A stretch of DNA of 37,672 bases from a virus. The notes below the pieces were generated by a model, which was given only the letters and a program-made list of their open reading frames with translations, searched no databases and was not told where the DNA came from. Of the stretch, positions 7,595 to 15,514 are shown piece by piece. Numbering within the stretch: the first letter of the stretch is position 1; each line of letters opens with the position of its first letter. Both the position numbers and the translations under genes were made by a program. The stretch covers positions 1 to 37,672 of IMG/VR virus record IMGVR_UViG_3300042868_009638. One strand, 5' to 3'.

Positions 7595-7909
7595 TCATTC
7601 ACTCAAGATCACATAGAAATCAACGCTGTCAAGATCCCATCCCCAATCATCGCCGTCGGCTGTTTCGATATCAAAGTAATCTTCATCGCACCGAATCACG
7701 ATCACTGAATACTCATAAAACCAGTCGTCGACAGCTCTCATTCTGCTGTTTCGAATTCGGCTATTTACCGGAACTGCGACCAGCAATTGAGTGCCATCAT
7801 TCCACAATCGTTTGGTATCCATCGCCTGCCAGCCAACCACGCAGGCCGGAAGACGGGCCGAATCTGGTTTATGCTCTGATGTCTTCGCTGATGTATCGCC
7901 TTCTGACAT
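7595..7909 (-). CDS. Acidic unknown protein
   Basis: A 104-residue protein with ATG at 7909 and a GGAG site 7 bases upstream; its start lies 41 bases inside the preceding gene. The C-terminal half is strongly acidic (RCDEDYFDIETADGDDWGWD), which is a typical feature of small phage inhibitor proteins, but no family is recognised. The middle carries a strand-rich segment (TQLLVAVPVNSRIRNSRM). Confidence 0.65.
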   Translation of the reverse strand: MSEGDTSAKTSEHKPDSARLPACVVGWQAMDTKRLWNDGTQLLVAVPVNSRIRNSRMRAVDDWFYEYSVIVIRCDEDYFDIETADGDDWGWDLDSVDFYVILSE

Positions 7910-8216
7910 GCGGAATCTCCAGATGGTTTTTCAAAGATTCTACTACTGCTCTTAATCTTGTCCAGCCCGCATCGTCGAGAAGTGTATTCTTCGACTCGGA
8001 CTTTCTTTTCCACTTGCTATAGATCTCGCAGTACCAGAACAGTACTGCAGGGAATCCTTTTGCCTTAACGGAAATGCCGGTTGCATTCTTGATCTCTTCG
8101 GGAACCTGCTTCCGAGAGAGCTTTCGCATCCACCATTCCAGTTCGTAGGTGGCGATCGCCAATTTGACTGTCTCAGGGATTTCAGGTTTCGGCTCATGAC
8201 TGTAATCTTTGGTCAT
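7869..8216 (-). CDS. Unknown helical early protein
   Basis: A 115-residue protein that starts in a TGATG junction with the SNF2 helicase stop, so translation is probably coupled. It is rich in helix, Trp and basic residues (ELEWWMRKLSRKQVPEEIK). No recognised catalytic motif. As the immediate partner gene of the helicase it may bind the same substrate, which is inference. Confidence 0.7.
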   Translation of the reverse strand: MTKDYSHEPKPEIPETVKLAIATYELEWWMRKLSRKQVPEEIKNATGISVKAKGFPAVLFWYCEIYSKWKRKSESKNTLLDDAGWTRLRAVVESLKNHLEIPHVRRRYISEDIRA

Positions 8217-9631
8217 CAGAACACATCCTCATCAAACAGGTCCATCAGCAACGCATCCACAATATCACGCTTTTCCTGCCGAGCCTTAATCAGCTTCTCT
8301 TCGACAGTCTTCTTCGCCACAAGGTGGTAATAGATCACATCTCTCGTTTGCCCAGGGCGATACTGGCGAGCCATCATCTGGTCGTAGTCTCCCGGAGACA
8401 GCAGGCCGGAGTTCAGTGTGATGCCAATGCGAGCCCGAGTCAGGTCGATCCCGGATGACCCCGACTTGCACTGCACGCCCATAATGTCGATGTCTTCCGG
8501 GTACGTCGCATGCTCGGTCAGATCCTTGCGGTTCCCGGAGATCTCTCCGTACCGACGACCGAGGATATCGCAGCATCGCTTGACAATCGCCAGATCGTTC
8601 TTGAACCACCCGTAAACACAGACTGGCTCGTCGATGTCTTCAAGCAAGTCCAACAGGGCTTTGCGTTTCTCTGTGTCTGTGTCGAGTTCTTCGCCTTCCG
8701 TGTCCTTGATGAACCCCTGTGAAAGCTGGAGCAGTCGCAAGAACTGCACAGCGCCGTTGCTTCCGACGGCTGTTCGGATTTCTTCGGTAGTTTCTCCGGA
8801 TGCGTTCTCAATGGATCGCTTGATGTCGACCATCGACTCCTTGCGCATCTCATTGTAAAACTTCCTGCCTTTGGCGCTGAGTTCGACTTCGATGACGATG
8901 TCCTGCTTGTCGGGCAGGACCAGAACCTCTGGGCCGATGTAGTACCGGAAGGTAGAGATCTTCGCGTTCATGCGATCCAAGTTGACCCACTTGTCAACCT
9001 TTTGCGGGATGTACTGGTTCATGATCGCGTATTCGTTCTTGAATGCGCCCCAGTATTTGCCGAAGATCTGGTCGTTCAGAAATCTGGCCTGGCCGAAGAT
9101 GTTGCCGGGGTTATTTGGCATCGGCGTTCCAGTCAAGCCAGTCTTCGACCCAGCGCGAGACCCCAGTTTCCACGCATGTTTGCTGCAGGCCGCTGAAGCC
9201 GACATGAGACGATGCGACTCGTCAGCAACGATCTTCTCCCATGTGAACGACGAGAACACTTTCAGAAGTTCCGGTCGCCAGAAGGATTCGTAGGTCACGA
9301 CGAACACGATCGGTCTTTGATGCGATCGCTGGAGGTTAATGGACGTGGCGACAAGCAATGCTTTGTCCTTGGACGAACCTTTGTCCAGTACGATTACGTC
9401 GAACTCTTCAGGGGCATGCTTGAAGAACTCTCGTCGCCAAACCCCGAGGACCGCTGAGGGGCAGAGGATGATCGTGCGCTTCGTTCCAGTCGTGGAAATC
9501 TTGCGCATGTGGGAGACTGCCATGTAGCTCTTTCCGCCACCCATTACGCAATCCAGCAGCGAATAGCGATGCGAGTCGAGATAGTCGATTCCGGCTGGCT
9601 GGTGGGCCCATGTCTGTTTCTTCTCCGTCAT
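8216..9631 (-). CDS. SNF2-type superfamily 2 helicase/ATPase
   Basis: A 471-residue DNA-dependent ATPase with both RecA-like domains. Walker A VMGGGKS is at residues 29-35, motif II DESH at 137-140, motif III TGTPMPN from 167, motif V SGSSGIDL and motif VI QMMARQYRPGQ in the last 100 residues. The DESH box with QxxxRxxRPGQ is typical of SNF2 proteins, and compact forms like this are common in phage replication modules. It probably remodels or translocates on DNA during replication or recombination. The ATG has an AGGAGG site and overlaps the upstream gene stop by ATGA. Confidence 0.95.
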   Translation of the reverse strand: MTEKKQTWAHQPAGIDYLDSHRYSLLDCVMGGGKSYMAVSHMRKISTTGTKRTIILCPSAVLGVWRREFFKHAPEEFDVIVLDKGSSKDKALLVATSINLQRSHQRPIVFVVTYESFWRPELLKVFSSFTWEKIVADESHRLMSASAACSKHAWKLGSRAGSKTGLTGTPMPNNPGNIFGQARFLNDQIFGKYWGAFKNEYAIMNQYIPQKVDKWVNLDRMNAKISTFRYYIGPEVLVLPDKQDIVIEVELSAKGRKFYNEMRKESMVDIKRSIENASGETTEEIRTAVGSNGAVQFLRLLQLSQGFIKDTEGEELDTDTEKRKALLDLLEDIDEPVCVYGWFKNDLAIVKRCCDILGRRYGEISGNRKDLTEHATYPEDIDIMGVQCKSGSSGIDLTRARIGITLNSGLLSPGDYDQMMARQYRPGQTRDVIYYHLVAKKTVEEKLIKARQEKRDIVDALLMDLFDEDVF

Positions 9632-9876
9632 CCCTTCCTCCTCTTCCCCTGTTCAATCATCCGATCCCTCTTACTCTTCGCGGCCCTCTTCTTGGCCTGC
9701 GCCAACATGCGATCCAACTGGCCGACGAACTCCGGGTTGCGATCGAACGCCCATTTGCGGACGTTCAGGTTCACTTCCGGATGAACTCCGCCAGCGCAGG
9801 AGTTCAGTCCATAAATGAAAACCCGGATGATGTCGTCAACATGCTCATCCGGCACTGCAAAGACTTCACTGCCCAT
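9628..9876 (-). CDS. Small unknown protein with basic tail
   Basis: An 82-residue protein directly upstream of the helicase, overlapping it by ATGA. The N-terminal 50 residues are of mixed composition, and the C-terminus is a strongly basic helix (AQAKKRAAKSKRDRMIEQGK). A DNA-binding accessory of the helicase is plausible, but no family is recognised. AAGGA lies 8 bases before the ATG. Confidence 0.65.
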   Translation of the reverse strand: MGSEVFAVPDEHVDDIIRVFIYGLNSCAGGVHPEVNLNVRKWAFDRNPEFVGQLDRMLAQAKKRAAKSKRDRMIEQGKRRKG

Positions 9877-9890
9877 CTTTGTTTTCCTTC

Positions 9891-10550
9891 TTAATTTCTT
9901 CTTTCGCGTTGTTTTCTTGCGTCTGCGCCATAGTTTTCGAGGAGAGCAAAGCTAACTGCCCCTCTCATAGCCAGAGTGTCGTCAACATCCAAAGGCAAAC
10001 CGGATTCTTCAACTTCTTTTAAGGTTCGAAAAACCTTTGCAAACTTCAATTGATTTTCAGCGATCAGATGATCTTCACGACCACCGTATGAGGCTTGCAG
10101 CGTGAGGTTTTCGGGAACCTCTGAACGTCGGCGCAGCCAAAAAGCAATTGACTTTGTGAATGCCCAGAAAGTTACTTCCATTCGAGATCGGCAAACACTT
10201 AACCAGGCATCAAAGTACGCTTGGTTAAAGAAGTCTCCGCCTCCGTGAATCCGAACGTGACTAGCGGATTTCGGCAGAGCGACAGAAATCATAGAAACCA
10301 TTTCGTCAAACGACTTCCTGCGTAACTCGTCAAAATTAACCCATCGCACACCACGGACAGCAGGGTAGCGCTCCACGACTGCGGCATAGCACTTAAACTC
10401 CTGCTTTGGTCCATTCGTTTGCTTGCCAGTGTCCCTGTTCGCAGTTGTTAAGCAGGCTTCTGCTAATGGGCAAGAGTGTCCCGCTGGCAAGTTGAACTCC
10501 CACACGGGGAACTGGTAGTACCCTTTTTTGATCTTTGTGAACTTTATCAT
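9891..10550 (-). CDS. GP88-family phage protein
   Basis: A 219-residue protein that I assign to the phage 'gene product 88' family by its pattern: an N-terminal Cys cluster (GHSCPLAEAC and later FKCYAA), then RIHGGGDFFNQAYFDAW and FWAFTKS. The biochemical role of this family is not established. Cys residues at the N-terminus followed by a histidine and glycine-rich strand end suggest a metal-binding site, possibly Fe-S, which is inference. The start overlaps the csrA stop by ATGA. A second, more diverged member lies at 24912-25691. Confidence 0.75.
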   Translation of the reverse strand: MIKFTKIKKGYYQFPVWEFNLPAGHSCPLAEACLTTANRDTGKQTNGPKQEFKCYAAVVERYPAVRGVRWVNFDELRRKSFDEMVSMISVALPKSASHVRIHGGGDFFNQAYFDAWLSVCRSRMEVTFWAFTKSIAFWLRRRSEVPENLTLQASYGGREDHLIAENQLKFAKVFRTLKEVEESGLPLDVDDTLAMRGAVSFALLENYGADARKQRERRN

Positions 10551-10729
10551 GGGCTCTTCTCTTCAGCCTCTTTCTTAATTGCGTCCCAAACTTCCTGCCG
10601 ATGCACAGCGATGTCTGCTGGTGCGTCGATGCCGATGGCAACGCCGCCATTCCGAATGTCGACGATCGTAATGACGATGTTGTCGCCAATCAGAATCTTC
10701 TGGTTCTTCTTCCTTGCCAAACACAACAT
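10547..10729 (-). CDS. csrA: CsrA-family translational regulator
   Basis: A 60-residue CsrA/RsmA homologue, a dimeric RNA-binding protein that binds GGA motifs in mRNA leaders and usually blocks ribosome binding. Sequence MLCLARK, then ILIGD, and VHRQEV at 42-47 align with bacterial CsrA; the RNA-contact residues L4, R6, V42 and R44 are retained. The usual RIG segment is AIG here. ATG at 10729 has AAAGGG 6 bases upstream and gives the normal CsrA start; an earlier in-frame ATG at 10744 would add 5 residues and overlaps the upstream peptide stop by ATGA. It is the second gene of the leftward operon and may alter host or phage mRNA translation early in infection. Confidence 0.93.
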   Translation of the reverse strand: MLCLARKKNQKILIGDNIVITIVDIRNGGVAIGIDAPADIAVHRQEVWDAIKKEAEEKSP

Positions 10730-10740
10730 CGAAATCCCTT

Positions 10741-10833
10741 TCATCCCAAAAAAGAATCCGGATCCACTCCGTAAACCAGCAGGTTCAGAAACTCAATGAA
10801 TCCGACAAGCAAAAACAATCCAATGATCCACAT
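10741..10833 (-). CDS. 30-residue membrane peptide leading the csrA operon
   Basis: A short frame, too small for usual gene finders: MWIIGLFLLVGFIEFLNLLV then a short polar tail. Nearly all of it is one hydrophobic helix. The ATG lies almost exactly where transcription should start from the promoter at 10841-10868, so the mRNA may be leaderless. Its stop is joined to the upstream csrA ATG by ATGA. It may be a small membrane effector or only a leader peptide coupling translation of csrA. Confidence 0.5.
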   Translation of the reverse strand: MWIIGLFLLVGFIEFLNLLVYGVDPDSFLG

Positions 10834-10840
10834 GCGAGGC

Positions 10841-10868
10841 ATCCTACAAAAGTCAAGAGTCGTGTCAA
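10841..10868 (-). promoter_or_regulatory. Promoter of the leftward early operon
   Basis: On the minus strand a perfect -35 TTGACA (10868-10863) and a -10 TAGGAT (10846-10841), spacer 16. A second TCTTGAC lies 12 bases downstream of the first, giving a direct repeat (GTCAAGA on the plus strand) that could be an operator. The surrounding region is AT-rich. Confidence 0.7.
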
Positions 10869-10899
10869 GAAATATTATCGAATAATTCTAGGACAAGAC

Positions 10900-10928
10900 T
10901 TTACTGATTTTCTTTCGATGGATAGGCT
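10900..10928 (+). promoter_or_regulatory. Possible promoter of the rightward early operon
   Basis: TTTACT (10900-10905) and TAGGCT (10923-10928) are spaced 17 bases, 36 bases before the prim-pol start. Consensus match is weak, but the divergent layout requires a rightward promoter in this gap. Confidence 0.3.
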
Positions 10929-10963
10929 ACCATGCCGGAAAACTTTGTTTGAGGAGAATCTCT

Positions 10964-12655
10964 GTGAGTGTTGCGTCCAGTGATGTGCTGCAGTTGGTGG
11001 AATTTGGCCTGTATCCGGTGCGTCTGCATTATCCAGCGTTCGAGCAGGACAGGGTTCTTTGTTCGTGTGGACGCGAGGACTGCAAAGCCCAGGGCAAGCA
11101 TCCCGTCGGCAATCAATGGGGCAAATCTGCTACGCAGGATCCGGAAGTTATCTCAGAACAGTGGGGCGAGAAGCCGTGGAATTGCGGGATCATTCTGGGC
11201 CTGTGTCACGGCATTCCGGAAGAGCAAGCCATCATCGACATCGAAGATGATACGCTCGAAGGCCGAGCGATGGCAGATGCTCTTCTGGCCGATTACCCAG
11301 CGCCGACGTACACCTCTGGGAAAAGCCTTCACCGAATCTATCGCTGGAGTTCTGGACTGCCACCAGTCGCCAACATGACGATCAGCGGACTTGAGTTTCG
11401 CTTCGGAGGCAAGGGTAAAGAGACCCAGTCCGTCGCGCCGCCGTCAATTCACCCGAGCGGGAAAACTTACCAGTGGTTGGAGGGTAAATCGCCGTCTGAT
11501 ATCCCGATCGGGAAGCTGCCGCAGCATGTTGTCGACTACCTCTGCGAGGAATACGCTCGTCAGGGCTCCGTGGCTCCTCGTGGTGCGTCGACAACGGATG
11601 CGTCGAAGTTCCGTTCGCCCATGGGCAAGATCGGGCCTGGTGCCCGCCACCACAGTCTCCTGAAGTATGCGAACAGTTGCTGGCGTGATGCCCTGCTGAA
11701 GTACGGGATCAATGGACTGGAGGAGCAGGAGGCAATTGATCAGGTGTGGATGTGGTTGGCAGGGGCAAACCTGCTGGTCTGCGATCCGCCGAAGACCGAG
11801 GCGGAACTGCACACGATCTTCCAGAGTTCTCAGCGATTCATGCTGGGCGAGTTTCAGAAGGAGATCGAGGCGAATACCGATCTGACTGATCCGCAGCCGG
11901 CAGACAATTCTGATCGGACGCTGGGCGGATGGCTGCATCGGCACGGGATCCGGATGGTCGCCGATCCCCGGGTGGAGTCTGGCGCGAAAAGCATCGACCG
12001 GATCGACGAGTGGCAGAGTAACTGGTCGATGAAATTCGTGACCAAGGCCGACGAGGAACTGGTCGCACAGCTCGAGTTCGAGTCGCCCGTGGCAGTGGCC
12101 CGGAAGATCCAGACGGAGACCAACGGCAAATGGCAGTTGTCCAGGACGTTCCCGGTCTGGGAATGGGATTCGATCTGGAAGGGACGCGCAAACGACAAGA
12201 AGCGCGAGAACGGGATCACGCGAGGGCTCCGGGAATACCTATCAAACTCGGCGAAGGTCGAAGAGAAAGTCGAGAACAGCCTGGCCGAGCAGACCGAGTC
12301 GCTGATCGCCGGGATGGTTGGGCCTGTCAGCCCCGTGATGGACAAACTCGATGAAGCCGTCGAGCGCGGGCACGGGATCCACACCTGGACCAGCAGACTC
12401 AAACTCACTCCGATGGGAGATCTCGCCAGTCACAAGGCTCCGGAGGATCCGACGAGCGGCCTGTACGTTCACGAGGAGAAGGTGTGGAAGCTGATCAAAT
12501 TCGACGAACTCATGAAACGCTACCGAGGCAGTTATGGCTCCGGAGTTCCGAGCCGAATGCTGACCGAATGCATGGAAAAACTGCGATACCAGAAGAAACA
12601 CATCAGGTCCGGACCACTCGAAGGACGATGGTATGGGAAAATGGTAGATAAATAG
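10964..12655 (+). CDS. Prim-pol type primase/polymerase
   Basis: A 563-residue replication protein. The N-terminal 190 residues match the archaeo-eukaryotic primase (prim-pol) domain: a Cys cluster CSCGREDC and GKHP at 33-46, the catalytic acidic pair D92/E94 in IIDIEDD, S121-L-H123, and APPSIHPSGKTYQW at 158-171. Such proteins make primers and can extend DNA. The C-terminal 350 residues are helical and carry no Walker motif, so the helicase function must come from another gene. GTG at 10964 has GAGGAG 7 bases upstream; a frame back to a TTG at 10949 overlaps that site. First gene of the rightward early operon. Confidence 0.9.
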   Translation: MSVASSDVLQLVEFGLYPVRLHYPAFEQDRVLCSCGREDCKAQGKHPVGNQWGKSATQDPEVISEQWGEKPWNCGIILGLCHGIPEEQAIIDIEDDTLEGRAMADALLADYPAPTYTSGKSLHRIYRWSSGLPPVANMTISGLEFRFGGKGKETQSVAPPSIHPSGKTYQWLEGKSPSDIPIGKLPQHVVDYLCEEYARQGSVAPRGASTTDASKFRSPMGKIGPGARHHSLLKYANSCWRDALLKYGINGLEEQEAIDQVWMWLAGANLLVCDPPKTEAELHTIFQSSQRFMLGEFQKEIEANTDLTDPQPADNSDRTLGGWLHRHGIRMVADPRVESGAKSIDRIDEWQSNWSMKFVTKADEELVAQLEFESPVAVARKIQTETNGKWQLSRTFPVWEWDSIWKGRANDKKRENGITRGLREYLSNSAKVEEKVENSLAEQTESLIAGMVGPVSPVMDKLDEAVERGHGIHTWTSRLKLTPMGDLASHKAPEDPTSGLYVHEEKVWKLIKFDELMKRYRGSYGSGVPSRMLTECMEKLRYQKKHIRSGPLEGRWYGKMVDK

Positions 12656-12698
12656 TTGACAAAGTATTTGGTGTTGGTTAGACTCCGGTCTGTGGAGT
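12656..12698 (+). promoter_or_regulatory. Promoter with operator-like inverted repeat
   Basis: TTGACA (12656-12661) and TAGACT (12679-12684), spacer 17, start directly after the prim-pol stop. An inverted repeat ACTCC-GGTCTGT-GGAGT (12682-12698) overlaps the -10 and start site and could be an operator or leader hairpin. An AGGAG ribosome site follows before the gene at 12726. Confidence 0.65.
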
Positions 12699-12725
12699 TC
12701 AGTTGAATAAAAAAAGGAGCCTAAG

Positions 12726-13199
12726 ATGCCTCTTTCAGCACCATACTTTGGAAACGACATCGAAGCACTTCAGCAGGAATGCAGTGTGTCTCTCGCAAAA
12801 CATTACGCATCTGAGCCGACAGAAGATTTGTCAGCGTTCCGGTCCACAGTTCGTGGTTTCGGGGAAGTTTGGGCTGAGCTTTGCGACCGCGTCGACGGGA
12901 CGTTCGTTGTTGCTGGAATCGTGGGGAATATGTCGGGCGTTCCGATTGCTCTGTTCGCTGGATGCGACAGAGACGCGGCTCTGCGATACGCACGAGATTT
13001 TGAGGCAGGGAAGACGTTCACGATCATGAACGATGCTCGCTGGTGCGCGTACATAAACGCCGCCATGAGCGTGAAAAAGCTGAATTCAGCAGATCGGGCG
13101 AATCTGATCTCGCGAGGACGAAAAACAGGAATCACGCTAAGTGGCGTGGTACATACGCAGGAATCTTTGCAAGCGGCATACTTAGCCGGGGAGTTTTGA
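12726..13199 (+). CDS. Unknown early protein
   Basis: A 157-residue protein, the first gene behind its own promoter, with an AGGAG ribosome site. It is mixed alpha and beta with a hydrophobic centre (FVVAGIVGNMSGVPIALFAG) that could be a buried strand pair rather than a membrane segment. No catalytic motif or family recognised. The direct promoter suggests an early high-level product. Confidence 0.7.
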   Translation: MPLSAPYFGNDIEALQQECSVSLAKHYASEPTEDLSAFRSTVRGFGEVWAELCDRVDGTFVVAGIVGNMSGVPIALFAGCDRDAALRYARDFEAGKTFTIMNDARWCAYINAAMSVKKLNSADRANLISRGRKTGITLSGVVHTQESLQAAYLAGEF

Positions 13200-13200
13200 A

Positions 13201-13440
13201 ATGAAGACAATTGAAACACTGAGAGAAGAATTAAGTTCAGCGATCGGCGGCGGGAACACTGGAGACATAGAAACCGCATCAGCAAATCTGGAAGAGGCGA
13301 GGTTTCGCGACGTGATCGAGGCGGCAGAGTGTGTCATCGCAACTGCATTCGGAAACACGGACGGTCTATCAGAATCAGATCAACTTGTGGCTCTCAGGAT
13401 GACGGCTGAAATGCTTCGCAATGCAATGAATTCTTTGTAG
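13201..13440 (+). CDS. Small helical acidic protein
   Basis: A 79-residue acidic protein, almost entirely helical, with GGGGAG 7 bases before ATG. The gene starts one base after the preceding stop. No family recognised. Its acidic helix pattern resembles small phage regulators or inhibitors in general terms only. Confidence 0.6.
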   Translation: MKTIETLREELSSAIGGGNTGDIETASANLEEARFRDVIEAAECVIATAFGNTDGLSESDQLVALRMTAEMLRNAMNSL

Positions 13441-13470
13441 ATCAATTTCATTTTTTCAGGAGAGTTACCG

Positions 13471-13821
13471 ATGTTCGCAGTGAACCGAAAAGTGGCGTGT
13501 ACTGGTTGTGGGGTGAAGTCTGGTCAGTGGATCTTCGAGGAGTTCATGTTTACCGACGGGATCCTCGGGGAGGCTGTTGTCAGCTACGAGGCGAAGTGGA
13601 ACGGGCCTTACATTAAGCGGGATCGCCTGCTTGGTATTGGCGAACGAGACGGTGAAATGGAAATCTTCGACGCGAAGATGGTCAGCGTCAAGGTGTTCAA
13701 CGATGACGGCGACGAAATGCCGTTGACCGAGGACGATGTTCTTGCCTGCTCCAAGATGGTCTTGGGGCGATTCGCGGAGATTGAACGCGATGTTCAGGAC
13801 TTTGAGATGGGATTGCTGTGA
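13471..13821 (+). CDS. Unknown protein with N-terminal CxxC
   Basis: A 116-residue protein with an AGGAG ribosome site. It starts with a CTGC pair (residues 10-13), then mixed strands, and ends acidic. A single CxxC without a second pair gives no clear zinc site. No family recognised. Its stop shares a TGATG junction with the next gene. Confidence 0.65.
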   Translation: MFAVNRKVACTGCGVKSGQWIFEEFMFTDGILGEAVVSYEAKWNGPYIKRDRLLGIGERDGEMEIFDAKMVSVKVFNDDGDEMPLTEDDVLACSKMVLGRFAEIERDVQDFEMGLL

Positions 13822-14051
13822 TGGGCCTGAGTAAAGAGCAGAAGTTGAAGCGATGCGCCGATTGCTACAACAACTTCTACAACGGAAACGGCGCAAAAGA
13901 ATGCTGGTCACTGGCTTCTGCTGAAACGCAGACGGTCTTTGTGGTTCCGACGTGGCAGGAATGGCCTGAGAAACACATGAAGCCGATCGAGAGGCTTTCC
14001 TGCTGGCAACCGAACAGAGGGACCAGCGTCATGAAGCGGGTTTCAAAGTGA
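13821..14051 (+). CDS. Small Cys-containing protein
   Basis: A 76-residue protein with TGATG coupling to its upstream gene. Cys residues lie in RCADCYNN and near KECWSL, with another in LSCWQP, so four Cys could bind one zinc. The layout resembles small phage zinc-binding proteins. Function unknown. Confidence 0.65.
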   Translation: MGLSKEQKLKRCADCYNNFYNGNGAKECWSLASAETQTVFVVPTWQEWPEKHMKPIERLSCWQPNRGTSVMKRVSK

Positions 14052-14488
14052 CATCCCTCGCCAAACGCAAGATCTTCGACTCGCTGGATCTCACGCTCGA
14101 CACGAACGGGGTCGTCTGGGATGGTTCCAAACGCTATCCATCGACAACGTTCGTTTCGAAGCGACACTCGCTGCCTTATTCTGCTGTTGTGGTCGAAGGG
14201 CAGACGTGGATGATCTGGAAACTTCTGTCGAAGATTTGGTACGAGAACCGGCTGATCCTGACTCGCAGTGGTTCTGTGTCGTCGTGGAAGGCCGACGAGA
14301 CTTTCGTGTTGACGACCGTCAGCTCGGGAGTGATTACAGATCCCGAAGAGATTCATTTGATCTGGAGCAAATACTGCGCGGGCGTTCCGTGCAGGGACAT
14401 GGCACGAGTGACCGGATTGGTCGCGTATTGCCGAGAAGACTTTTACAGCATCGTGAAGGATGTTGTTGTGGGAGGGATCAGGGGATGA
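14048..14488 (+). CDS. Unknown early protein
   Basis: A 146-residue protein that starts with GTG in a GTGA overlap with the preceding stop. It is rich in Trp and aromatic residues, strand-rich in the N-terminal two-thirds (QTWMIWKLLSKIWYENRLIL), and helical at the end. No catalytic motif or family recognised. Confidence 0.65.
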   Translation: MTSLAKRKIFDSLDLTLDTNGVVWDGSKRYPSTTFVSKRHSLPYSAVVVEGQTWMIWKLLSKIWYENRLILTRSGSVSSWKADETFVLTTVSSGVITDPEEIHLIWSKYCAGVPCRDMARVTGLVAYCREDFYSIVKDVVVGGIRG

Positions 14489-14697
14489 CCGAGAAAGTAA
14501 AATGCACTTTTAGTGATGCATTCGAGCTTGTGACTGCAACGATCACAATTATCGAACTCGAGGCGTCAAAGTCGATGATCGAGGAGGACAAGGCGAAGAT
14601 CTTCACGATCCTCACAGAGGCTTTCGATGACATGAAGAAGCATCTGAGGCGAATTGATCCAATTGTGAAGCGTAATCTGAATGCAGGGAACAACTAA
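14485..14697 (+). CDS. Small helical protein
   Basis: A 70-residue protein in an ATGA overlap with the gene before it, with AGGGG ahead of the ATG. It is mainly two amphipathic helices (FELVTATITIIELEASKSMI and the KKHLRRIDPIVKRNL end). No family recognised; a dimeric helical protein is plausible. Confidence 0.6.
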   Translation: MTEKVKCTFSDAFELVTATITIIELEASKSMIEEDKAKIFTILTEAFDDMKKHLRRIDPIVKRNLNAGNN

Positions 14698-14711
14698 CGG
14701 AGTCCTTTGCC

Positions 14712-14948
14712 ATGGATGCGCAGCCAGTACAAACAGCCGAACAGTTTGCAACAGAACTGCATGCTCGATGGATGCGGGAACTCTCTGACCGCAAGCGAGG
14801 CTTCTACGGCGAGCCCGACGATTACTTTTACATCCGCCTCGGGAAATTGCACCGACTGGCGGGGACGTTTTACCTTTACAGGGATTCAGACGGAGGATCA
14901 GACAATGCCACGAGACTCCGGGAGTCCATCATTGAACAGGTCGAGTGA
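14712..14948 (+). CDS. Small unknown protein
   Basis: A 78-residue protein with GGAG 9 bases ahead of ATG. It has an aromatic centre (GEPDDYFYIRLGKLHR) and a helical end. No domain recognised. Its 3' end overlaps the next gene by 44 bases. Confidence 0.6.
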   Translation: MDAQPVQTAEQFATELHARWMRELSDRKRGFYGEPDDYFYIRLGKLHRLAGTFYLYRDSDGGSDNATRLRESIIEQVE

Positions 14949-15192
14949 TGTTGTTGTCGGCCAGGTCTTCGGCCTGCTGACAGTGGTCTCAGCACCGTAC
15001 CGAGTAAGATACTCAGCAAAAGGTGCGCACTACCTCGTGATGGTGCAATGCAGTTGCGGATCGCCGGAGAAATCCGTCAAAGTGCAGATGCTCCGCATCC
15101 ATCGCACGAAAAGCTGTGGCTGCATGAAAACGCAGAAGCACTGGTCCATCATGAACGGCAAATCAGGGAAAAAGGAGAAACCGAATGGTTAA
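14905..15192 (+). CDS. Zinc-ribbon protein of the HNH-associated type
   Basis: A 95-residue protein. ATG at 14905 has GGAGGA 7 bases upstream. It begins with VGQVFGLLTVVS and then carries VQCSCG and SCGC, a pattern I associate with the DNA-binding zinc-ribbon found alone or fused to HNH and AP2 phage endonucleases. Here no nuclease part follows, so it is probably a free DNA-binding element. The C-terminus is basic (GKSGKKEKPNG). Confidence 0.7.
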   Translation: MPRDSGSPSLNRSSDVVVGQVFGLLTVVSAPYRVRYSAKGAHYLVMVQCSCGSPEKSVKVQMLRIHRTKSCGCMKTQKHWSIMNGKSGKKEKPNG

Positions 15193-15514
15193 AATCAACC
15201 CGGAATGGCTGAACTATTCGCCGGATGACTTCAGCGGATTGCCCGTTAGTATTCTGCTGAAACAGGCTGGCGTGTTCGGTCGAGACTGGCGGGAATTCTG
15301 GATCACACTGTACACCGAGGATGTTCTTGTGGATGCCGAAGAAGTCAAACTGATGGACCGGCTCCATCATGCGTATGTCGTCGCCATCAGGTCGCGGCGC
15401 GATGAAGTGATGACTGAACTGCATCGAGCGGATGTTCCTGTCGGCAATATCGACGATCCCGGGAATGCACTGCTGGCTGCGTCACTTTATGAAAAACGAA
15501 TGAGGGGGGTTTGA
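15185..15514 (+). CDS. Unknown early protein
   Basis: A 109-residue protein with AAGGAG ahead of ATG and an 8-base overlap with its upstream gene. It is helical with a middle acidic part (EDVLVDAEEVKLMDRLHHAY). No family recognised. The stop is part of a TGATG junction with the next gene. Confidence 0.6.
   Translation: MVKINPEWLNYSPDDFSGLPVSILLKQAGVFGRDWREFWITLYTEDVLVDAEEVKLMDRLHHAYVVAIRSRRDEVMTELHRADVPVGNIDDPGNALLAASLYEKRMRGV

Noticed and set aside
10714-10983. Rightward 89-codon frame over the divergent control region
   Set aside because: It is antisense to csrA and its leader peptide, crosses both promoters and has no ribosome site.
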